From Micromonosporaceae bacterium (GTDB taxonomy: Bacteria > Actinomycetota > Actinomycetes > Mycobacteriales > Micromonosporaceae): a stretch of DNA of 21,456 bases. Location: NCBI GenBank assembly GCA_019690055.1, contig JADGGF010000014.1, positions 1 to 21,456 of the forward strand. Reading direction: 5' to 3'. The translations under genes were made by a program, and so were the position numbers. Shown here in pieces: positions 16,537-21,456 of the stretch; positions within the stretch are counted from its first letter, which is position 1; every line of letters starts with the position of its first letter. The notes under the pieces were generated by a model, which saw only the letters and a program-made list of their open reading frames with translations, had not been told where the DNA came from and made no database searches.

Positions 16537-17304
16537 TCAGGCCTTGAGATGGGTCGCGAGGAACCGGAAGACCTTGTTCCAGGCGTCCATCGCCTGGGTC
16601 GGCCGGTATTGCGGCGTGTGGTAATACATCAAACCGTGCCCGGCACCGTCGTAGCGGTGGAACTCGTACGACTTGCCCGCCCGGCGCAGCGCCTCCTCGT
16701 GCGCGTCGACCTCCTCCGGACTGGGGCTCTGGTCGTCGTTGCCGAAGATTCCCAACAGCGGCGCCTCGAGGTCGGCCGTGTACTCCACCGGCGCGACCGG
16801 GCGCGCCGGCGTCGCCTCCTCCGGCTTGGCGACCACCCCGCCACCCCAGAGGTCAACCACCGCGTTGAAGCCGCGCACTCGGGAGGCGATCAACAGCGCG
16901 TGTCGTCCGCCGGAGCAGGTGCCCATGACGCCGACCTTGCCGTTGTGACCTGGCCGGGCACGCAGCCAGGCGAGCGCCGCCGCGCCGTCGGCGACCACCG
17001 AGTCGTCCCGCACCCCGCCTTCGCTGCGGACCTTCGCCGTCACGTCGTCGGGGGTGCCGTGTCCGAACCGGCAGTACAGATCGGGGCATATAACTTCGTA
17101 GCCGTGCCGAGCGAGTCGTTCCGCGGTTTCCAGGTAGAACTCGTCCCAGCCTGGCATGTGGTGGACGAGCACGATCCCGGGCAGCGGTGCGTCGGTGATG
17201 GGACGGGCGTGGTACGCATGCGTCTCGCCGCCGTCACCACCGGGAATCGTGATGATCTCGGCCGTTATGCCGACCGGGCCCGCCGTCGAGTAGGAGTTCC
17301 ACAT
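16537..17304 (-). CDS. dienelactone hydrolase family protein
   Basis: A 255-aa alpha/beta hydrolase. The nucleophile elbow is GTCSGG, which places Cys130 as catalytic residue as in carboxymethylenebutenolidase. Asp190 or Asp191 (GNDDQSPS) and His223 (GAGHGL) complete the triad. The N-terminal strand/oxyanion region GIVLVHHMPGWDEF and VICPDLYCRFG are family-like. Length fits the family (230-260 aa). No signal peptide, so cytoplasmic. Real substrates of this broad family range from dienelactones to other esters; none can be assigned here. ATG 17304 follows GAGG. A -10-like TATGGT lies at 17352-17347 on this strand. Confidence 0.88.
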   Translation of the reverse strand: MWNSYSTAGPVGITAEIITIPGGDGGETHAYHARPITDAPLPGIVLVHHMPGWDEFYLETAERLARHGYEVICPDLYCRFGHGTPDDVTAKVRSEGGVRDDSVVADGAAALAWLRARPGHNGKVGVMGTCSGGRHALLIASRVRGFNAVVDLWGGGVVAKPEEATPARPVAPVEYTADLEAPLLGIFGNDDQSPSPEEVDAHEEALRRAGKSYEFHRYDGAGHGLMYYHTPQYRPTQAMDAWNKVFRFLATHLKA

Positions 17305-17310
17305 CCTGGC

Positions 17311-17322
17311 CTCACTCGTGAG
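17311..17322. repeat. short palindrome upstream of the hydrolase
   Basis: CTCAC-TC-GTGAG lies seven bases upstream of the hydrolase start codon, downstream of the -10-like TATGGT (minus strand 17352-17347). Position fits an operator in the leader, but the arms are short. Confidence 0.3.
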
Positions 17323-17383
17323 GGTGACAAGGAAACTGGTGTCCGTACCATACCCGCAGCCCCACCGCGTCGTAGTGGCCGGC

Positions 17384-17413
17384 CTGGCCGGCGGAGTCGC
17401 GTCGGCCGGCCAG
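17384..17413 (-). terminator. hairpin between the 111-aa gene and the hydrolase
   Basis: CTGGCCGGC (17384-17392), 12-nt loop, GCCGGCCAG (17405-17413). The perfect 9-bp stem lies ~130 nt past the stop of the upstream minus-strand gene and before the hydrolase promoter region. Possible terminator. Confidence 0.4.
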
Positions 17414-17541
17414 TGGCGGACTTCAGCGAGTCGGGGCGGTCCTCGCCCAAGGGAAGGGCCGCCCGTAGCTCGGGTCGGCGGTGCTGTCGACGTATCGCGG
17501 GTCGCCTGCGACAGGCGGGCGGCCCGGCGCTCGGCGTTGGG

Positions 17542-17877
17542 TCACGCCGGCTCGTCCGGCGTCTCCTCGTCGGACAGCTCCAGGTAGGAATAGACCGCCG
17601 GCGGCAGGCCGAGGACGATCTGGTGCCCGTCATGGGTCAGCCGGAGACCCCGCGGGTGGCAGGTGACCTCCCAGCCGTGCAGTTCGTGAAACTTCGTCAC
17701 TGCTTCGATAAAGTACTTGCGCTTCTCGATGCGGGTGCGCGGCTCCCGGTTGGTCGCCAGGGCGACGTACATGAGGATGTCGTCGTAGCTCTTGCCGCGC
17801 AGCGCTTCCAGTTCGGCGTCGATGGCCAGGACCACGGGAGCCAGGTACAGATCGGTGATGTCGTGGGGCCGGACCAT
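17542..17877 (-). CDS. hypothetical protein, 111 aa
   Basis: I do not recognise this family. The product is soluble and mostly helical at the N-terminus (DITDLYLAPVVLAIDAELEALRG, then DDILMYVALATNREPRTRIEKRKYFIEAVTKF), followed by short strands (GWEVTCHPRGLRLTHDGHQIVLGLP) and an acidic tail (DEETPDEPA). ATG 17877 is chosen because AAGGAGGT stands seven bases upstream, the strongest ribosome binding site in the window. The frame is open to 18036, but that extension is arginine-rich and unlike a protein start. It lies 162 nt after the alcohol dehydrogenase with a hairpin between them, so it probably has its own promoter. Confidence 0.75.
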   Translation of the reverse strand: MVRPHDITDLYLAPVVLAIDAELEALRGKSYDDILMYVALATNREPRTRIEKRKYFIEAVTKFHELHGWEVTCHPRGLRLTHDGHQIVLGLPPAVYSYLELSDEETPDEPA

Positions 17878-18004
17878 GGCGGGACCTCCTTGGCCGCAGG
17901 GAGTGGACCTCAGGTTGATGCTGCGGCCATGGCCCGGCGTGCTCCCAGGGTCGGAAGTCCCCCTGGACGGGACGAAGGACAGGACGCGGCGACCGCGACC
18001 GGCG

Positions 18005-18023
18005 GCGTCGAGGCGGTCGACGC
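18005..18023 (-). terminator. terminator-like hairpin after the alcohol dehydrogenase
   Basis: GCGTCGA, 5-nt loop, TCGACGC, starting 17 nt past the dehydrogenase stop. No T tract. Confidence 0.5.
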
Positions 18024-18039
18024 GACGCCGCGCCACCGG

Positions 18040-19215
18040 TCAGGGTCTGAGCACGACCTTGAGACAGTCGTCCTGCTTGTTCTTGAACAGGTCGTAGGCG
18101 TGCGGCGCCTCGTCCAGGGACATCGTGTGGGTGATGACGCGCGTCGGGTCGATGTCACCACGTTGGATGCGTTCGAGAAGCGGCGCCATGTACCGCTGGA
18201 CGTGACACTGGCCGCTGCGCAGGGTCAGGCCCCGGTTCATCCAGGCACCGACCGGGAACTTGTCGATGAAACCGCCGTACGCTCCGATGACCGAGACGAT
18301 GCCGCCGCTGCGGCAGGACAGGATCGCCTGGCGGAGTGCGTGTGGACGGTCGGTCTCGGCGCGCACGGCCTGTTTGGCCCGGTCGTAGACGTCGATGGGC
18401 ATGCTGCCGTGGGTGGCCTCCATCCCGGCGGCGTCGATGCACTTGTCCGGGCCGCGTCCACCGGTCAGCTCGAGCAGCTCGGCGCGTACGTCGGCCTCGG
18501 TGAAATTGATGGGGATCGCCCCCGCCTGCTCGGCCAGGCTGAGCCGGTACGGTTCCTTGTCGATCGCCACCACCATGGCCGCCCCGAGCATCCGGGCGCT
18601 GTCGATGGCGAACTGCCCGACCGGTCCAGCGCCCCAGACGGCGACCACGTCGGTGGGCTGGATGTCGCACATCTCGGCGCCCATGTACCCGGTCGGCAGG
18701 ATGTCGGAGAGGAACAGGACCTGCTCGTCGGTGAGGCCGTCGGGCACCTTGAGCGGGCCCACGTCGGCGAACGGCACCCGGGCGTACTCCGCCTGCCCGC
18801 CGGCGAAACCCCCGGCCAGGTGCGAGTAGCCGAAGAGGCCGGCGATCGGGTGCCCGTACAGCTTCTCGGCGATGCCCGCGTTCGGGTTGCTGTTCTCACA
18901 ACACGCGTACAGTTGCGCGGCACACGCGTTGCACGACCCGCAGGCGATCGGGAAGGGAACCACGACGCGGTCCCCGACGCGCAACCGGCTCGGGTCGACC
19001 CCCGGCCCGACCTCGACCACCTCACCCATGAACTCGTGGCCGAGGACGTCGCCGTTCTGCATGGTCGGGACATACCCGTCGAGCAGGTGCAGATCCGAGC
19101 CACAGATTGCCGTCGATGTCACGCGGACGATCGCGTCGCGTTCGTTAAGGATGACCGGCTCATCGACCTGCCGCACCTCGACGTGGTTCGGGCCGGCCCA
19201 CGTGACTGCCTTCAT
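18040..19215 (-). CDS. zinc-dependent alcohol dehydrogenase (formaldehyde-dehydrogenase-like)
   Basis: A 391-aa medium-chain dehydrogenase that should oxidise an alcohol or aldehyde adduct with NAD(P). Catalytic zinc ligands Cys38 (ICGSD) and His60-Glu61 (GHE) are present. The four structural-zinc cysteines Cys92, Cys95, Cys98 and Cys106 have the usual spacing. The nucleotide-binding motif GAGPVG is at 195-200. The inserted segment around IAGLFGYSHLAGGFAGGQAEY and length ~390 aa resemble the glutathione-independent formaldehyde dehydrogenase-like subgroup; the substrate is unproven. ATG 19215 follows GGGGAGGA. It overlaps the SRPBCC gene stop by four bases (ATGA), so the two are translationally coupled. 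Confidence 0.92.
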   Translation of the reverse strand: MKAVTWAGPNHVEVRQVDEPVILNERDAIVRVTSTAICGSDLHLLDGYVPTMQNGDVLGHEFMGEVVEVGPGVDPSRLRVGDRVVVPFPIACGSCNACAAQLYACCENSNPNAGIAEKLYGHPIAGLFGYSHLAGGFAGGQAEYARVPFADVGPLKVPDGLTDEQVLFLSDILPTGYMGAEMCDIQPTDVVAVWGAGPVGQFAIDSARMLGAAMVVAIDKEPYRLSLAEQAGAIPINFTEADVRAELLELTGGRGPDKCIDAAGMEATHGSMPIDVYDRAKQAVRAETDRPHALRQAILSCRSGGIVSVIGAYGGFIDKFPVGAWMNRGLTLRSGQCHVQRYMAPLLERIQRGDIDPTRVITHTMSLDEAPHAYDLFKNKQDDCLKVVLRP

Positions 19216-20216
19216 GCCAGTCCTCCCCGCACAAGCTCGTTGGCCGCCCGGACCAGCTCATCGGCTCCCCGGACAAGCTCATCGGCCCTGGGTGGCTTTG
19301 CCGGTCGCTGCGGAAACTCCTTGCGAGCCCGCTCGCCCCACAACGCTCCCTCGGATCGCACGACATCACCGGTTTCGAGCGCCTGCTTGAGCCGCCGGAG
19401 GTCGTCGGCGACCTGCTGGTGCGGCTCCTCCCCGAAGAACTTCGCCACCGCCGCGCCCAGTCGGCCCCCTGGCAGGTCGTAGGCGATCCGCACCCGTACC
19501 TCGGTGCTCACCCCGTCCGGCGCCGACGTGAACGTCACCGTGCCCAGGTTGCGCACGGCGGCGTCCCCGGCCGAGCGCCAGGCGATGCGGGTATCCGGGA
19601 TGTCCTGGATGATCTCGGCGTCCCACGACACCGTTCGGCCGAACGGCGCCGTCGCTCGCCAGCGACTGTGCCGGGCGTCGATCTCTTCCACCTCGTCGAG
19701 GTGCGTCATGAACCGGGGCAGGTTCTCCAGCCGGCGCCAGAACGCGTACACATCCGACCGCGGCCGGCGGATGGTGGTCGTCCCGGTCAGCTCCATCAGG
19801 CGCCTCGCCCGCGACCGCCCGGCCCGGACGGCGGTGGCCACATCAACGGCCGTCATCGCCAGCACCGCGCCGGTCGCTCCCATCAGGCGAGCCCGGCGGA
19901 TGCCGCGTCGGCGGGCCAGCGCGACGCCGAGGCTGGCCAGGTCGAGGGCGTCGCCCCCGACCCGGCTCCAGACCCACCCGCGCGTGTTCCGGCCGAACAG
20001 CAGACCCGCGCCGTGGACCAGCTCCCGCGCACCGATCAGGCGAACGACCGTCCGCGACGCCGCCGAGTCGTCCACGCCGCCGACGCGACGCACCAGGCCG
20101 GGCGCGGCCAGGTGCAGTGTGCCCAGGCCGATACTGAGCCAGCCCAGCCGGCGTCCCCACCGACCCGGGTCGGTGCTGGCGCGTTGTCGAGTCCTGTGGT
20201 GTCGAGCCGTCATCAT
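19212..20216 (-). CDS. SRPBCC (polyketide cyclase/dehydrase-type) membrane protein
   Basis: A 334-aa protein. The N-terminal third has hydrophobic segments (~24-42, ~62-75, ~84-103, ~112-131) interleaved with Arg-rich stretches. Residues ~144-282 form an SRPBCC/START-like domain (MELTGTTTIRRPRSDVYAFWRRLENLPRFM, then WDAEIIQDIPDTRIAWRS and a C-terminal helix DDLRRLKQALE). This matches actinobacterial membrane-anchored SRPBCC proteins, of unknown ligand. The tail ends in three copies of ADELVRG-like heptapeptides (311-331). Start codons ATG 20216 and ATG 20213 are adjacent; GGAG gives better spacing to 20213. Upstream GGGTAT (20269-20264) resembles a SigB/SigF-type -10. Coupled to the dehydrogenase downstream. 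Confidence 0.8.
   Translation of the reverse strand: MMTARHHRTRQRASTDPGRWGRRLGWLSIGLGTLHLAAPGLVRRVGGVDDSAASRTVVRLIGARELVHGAGLLFGRNTRGWVWSRVGGDALDLASLGVALARRRGIRRARLMGATGAVLAMTAVDVATAVRAGRSRARRLMELTGTTTIRRPRSDVYAFWRRLENLPRFMTHLDEVEEIDARHSRWRATAPFGRTVSWDAEIIQDIPDTRIAWRSAGDAAVRNLGTVTFTSAPDGVSTEVRVRIAYDLPGGRLGAAVAKFFGEEPHQQVADDLRRLKQALETGDVVRSEGALWGERARKEFPQRPAKPPRADELVRGADELVRAANELVRGGLA
19235..19292 (-). repeat. 21-bp tandem repeat encoding ADELVRG heptads
   Basis: Units begin at 19235, 19256 and 19277 (plus-strand coordinates) with a 21-bp pitch and a few substitutions. In the SRPBCC frame they encode ADELVRG, ADELVRA and ANELVRG near the C-terminus. Likely recent in-frame duplication. Confidence 0.7.
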
Positions 20217-20263
20217 CAACTCCAAAGCCTTCGCGGGCGGGAAAGCCTTTCGGTGACGGGCAG

Positions 20264-20269
20264 ATACCC
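20264..20269 (-). promoter_or_regulatory. GGGTAT, SigB/SigF-like -10 candidate
   Basis: GGGTAT on the minus strand, about 48 bases upstream of ATG 20216. A GTTT-type -35 at the usual 14-16-bp spacing is not visible, so this is a weak lead for stress-sigma control of the SRPBCC-dehydrogenase operon. Confidence 0.25.
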
Positions 20270-20316
20270 ACCGCTGCACCCGATTCAGGTGTCTCCCGGG
20301 GCCGTCAGGGTCACCG

Positions 20317-20361
20317 TGCCCCGACCGTTTGTGCCCCGACCGTTTGTGCTCCGACCATTCG
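20317..20361. repeat. three 15-bp tandem repeats
   Basis: TGCCCCGACCGTTTG occurs at 20317-20331 and 20332-20346 exactly, and again at 20347-20361 with three substitutions. The array lies in the 208-bp gap between the small membrane protein gene and the SRPBCC gene, upstream of the latter's candidate promoter. It could be an operator array; no gene is visible in this gap. Confidence 0.7.
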
Positions 20362-20424
20362 GGCCTGATCCCGGACTGGTCACCGTCATGCGGCCGCCGT
20401 ACAGCCCCTGACCTCGGGCTCAGC

Positions 20425-20754
20425 CTAGCGCCGGGGCGCCCCCGGGCGGGCCGATCCGGCCAACCCCGCGCCGATCGGGCGGCGCGGCCTATCGGCCCCG
20501 TACGGCGTTTCTTGCCTCGGCGTAGGTCGGTCGGCGCATCCGCCGGGCCTCGTCCGGGCGTCGCGCTGCTCGACGACGGCCAGCGCGAGCGCGAGCACGG
20601 TGATAAGACCGCCGACGAGCGCGGTGCTCCGGATGCCGGGGCCGGTCAGCAGGAGACCGCCGATCAACGCGCCGGCGGTGATGTCGGTGATGGTCGCGAC
20701 GACAGCGATCCCGGCGAGGCTCGCGACCCCGCGCATCAGCAGCACGAAATCCAT
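20425..20754 (-). CDS. small hydrophobic membrane protein
   Basis: A 109-aa protein with two or three predicted membrane segments (~4-24, ~26-40, ~44-62; e.g. ALIGGLLLTGPG and LVGGLITVLALALAVV) followed by a basic, Arg/Pro-rich cytoplasmic tail. I do not recognise the family; the N-terminal part resembles small DUF-type inner-membrane proteins. ATG 20754 follows GGGGAG at four-base spacing. A perfect 16-bp palindrome lies 18-33 bases upstream of the start, a good position for an operator. The next gene on this strand begins 208 nt downstream, so it is probably its own transcription unit. Confidence 0.55.
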   Translation of the reverse strand: MDFVLLMRGVASLAGIAVVATITDITAGALIGGLLLTGPGIRSTALVGGLITVLALALAVVEQRDARTRPGGCADRPTPRQETPYGADRPRRPIGAGLAGSARPGAPRR

Positions 20755-20771
20755 CGACTCCCCGGCACTGA

Positions 20772-20787
20772 CGTCTCCCGGGAGACG
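20772..20787. promoter_or_regulatory. perfect 16-bp palindrome, candidate operator
   Basis: CGTCTCCCGGGAGACG is a perfect palindrome just upstream of the small membrane protein gene. Its half, GTCTCCCGGG, recurs at 20291-20300 upstream of the SRPBCC operon. It also falls at the 5' edge of the hydrolase remnant, so a coding origin is not excluded. Confidence 0.5.
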
Positions 20788-20942
20788 AGGTCGAGCTCAA
20801 CATGTACCCCGACCTCTACACGGTGGTGCTTCTGTCCAATCAGGACGGTGTGCTGCTGCCGGCGCTGCGCCGCACCCAGCAGATCCTGACCGGCGGCGAG
20901 CCCCTTGGTCCGGTGATCATCAATCCCATCGATTCGTGGTGA
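20772..20942 (+). pseudogene. C-terminal remnant of a serine hydrolase (beta-lactamase family)
   Basis: This frame, closed by TGA at 20769 upstream and ending TGA at 20940-20942, encodes GDEVELNMYPDLYTVVLLSN and then a short helix with RTQQILTG. The 'NMYPDL-YTVVVLSN' pattern is characteristic of the last strands of beta-lactamase-family serine hydrolases (PBP4*/EstB type), where it is followed by a terminal helix. The catalytic SxxK and YxN parts are absent. It has only ATG 20802 as internal start and no good ribosome binding site, so a decayed fragment is more likely than a 46-aa gene. Confidence 0.5.
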
Positions 20943-21058
20943 CGGTGCGTGATTAGGTCATCACGGGATCGCGGGATGCTGGGAGCGCCCGAGAGGGATG
21001 GCCGATACGGGGAGGCACCAGGCGAATCGCCCACCACGGCCTGAGACAGTGCTTTTCG

Positions 21059-21087
21059 TTGATGCGACGCAGACCGACTGCTACAGT
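21059..21087 (+). promoter_or_regulatory. sigma70-type promoter
   Basis: TTGATG (21059-21064), 17-bp spacer, TACAGT (21082-21087). Good matches to both hexamers with optimal spacing. Predicted start ~21094, giving a ~57-nt leader to ATG 21151. Confidence 0.65.
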
Positions 21088-21150
21088 GCGTCCGCCGGAT
21101 TTCTGACAGTACCAGTGGGCGACCATCAGCGAGACGATCGGGACTGGCGG

Positions 21151-21456
21151 ATGACGAACTGGGAACCGCCGCGCGACCGTCGCCGGGCGGGCGACGACGA
21201 CCGCAGCCGTGGCCGCGACACGACCCCCGCGCCGTACTCCGCTGCCGGCTACGACGACCGCGGCTTCGATCGACCGGTCGCCGACGGCCGGGTCGGGCCC
21301 GGGTGGTCGCCGACCGCCGGCCCGCATCCTGACGGCCCGCATCAGGGCAGCCCGCATGCTGGCAGTCCGCATCGGCCGCCGGCGGCGCCGCCCCAGCGGC
21401 CGGTCCTGCCGGCCCCGGTGAGCCGGGCCGGGCGCCGGCGGGCGCGGTCACGGTGG
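21151..21456 (+). CDS. proline-rich protein N-terminus, truncated by window end
   Basis: Open from ATG 21151 through the last base (102 codons, no stop). The sequence is hydrophilic and disordered: Arg/Asp-rich (MTNWEPPRDRRRAGDDDRSR), then a PH-containing repeat region (GPHPDGPHQGSPHAGSPHRPP) and a Pro/Ala/Arg-rich end. Such tails commonly precede a membrane or enzymatic domain in actinobacterial proteins (LytR-, PknB- or transglycosylase-like), but nothing diagnostic is visible here. Support comes from the promoter at 21059-21087 and a GGGA eight bases upstream of the start. Confidence 0.6.
   Translation, partial: MTNWEPPRDRRRAGDDDRSRGRDTTPAPYSAAGYDDRGFDRPVADGRVGPGWSPTAGPHPDGPHQGSPHAGSPHRPPAAPPQRPVLPAPVSRAGRRRARSRW

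Noticed and set aside
16297..19482. 1061-codon plus-strand frame
   Set aside because: It spans five minus-strand genes with clear domains and their intergenic gaps; it is open only because of high GC.
20953..21372. 139-codon minus-strand frame near the window end
   Set aside because: It is antisense to the better-supported plus-strand gene with a sigma70-type promoter, and is highly repetitive (MRAA/MRAV).

Overview
High-GC actinobacterial DNA: GC-rich third codon positions, GTG starts, large AfsR/SARP-type regulator, rifampin monooxygenase under a rifampin-associated element. The gene mix would fit a Micromonosporaceae- or Streptomyces-like genome, but genus is a guess. The first ~52 bases are almost pure G and look like a contig edge or base-calling artefact.

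Region 1 (70-8052) is a metal-handling cluster. A CopA-type P1B ATPase with an unusual fused C-terminal module (3357-70, minus) diverges from an operon of a CopZ-like chaperone, a CzcO-like flavoprotein and a 963-aa AfsR/SARP regulator (3553-7785). The regulator's stop codon abuts that of a convergent small HMA-like protein (8052-7786). That gene diverges from an ABC exporter ATPase plus FtsX-type permease (8198-11499).

The main discovery candidate is regulatory. All four divergent promoters in Region 1 (copA, copZ operon, HMA-like gene, ABC exporter) carry the same 33-bp layout: heptamer, 4 bp, GGACAGC, 9 bp, then a -10-like hexamer with A at position 2 and T at position 6. Two heptamers on an 11-bp pitch just upstream of -10 is the classic SARP site architecture, and a SARP gene lies inside the set. 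I infer a SARP-controlled metal/efflux regulon.

Region 2 (11500-16164): a rifampin monooxygenase (rox, minus) diverges from a small CxxC protein translationally coupled to a second FtsX-type permease that has no ATPase gene beside it. Between them is a perfect 17-bp palindrome with the core of the rifampin-associated element, placed so that it can supply -35 hexamers in both directions. This suggests that rox and the permease are co-induced.

Region 3 (16198-20754, all minus): a small conserved protein, a dienelactone-hydrolase-like enzyme, an unknown 111-aa protein, a zinc alcohol dehydrogenase translationally coupled to an upstream SRPBCC membrane protein, and a small membrane protein. Region 4 (20755-21456): a 16-bp palindrome, a remnant of a serine hydrolase C-terminus, and a good sigma70-type promoter before the start of a proline-rich protein that runs off the window.
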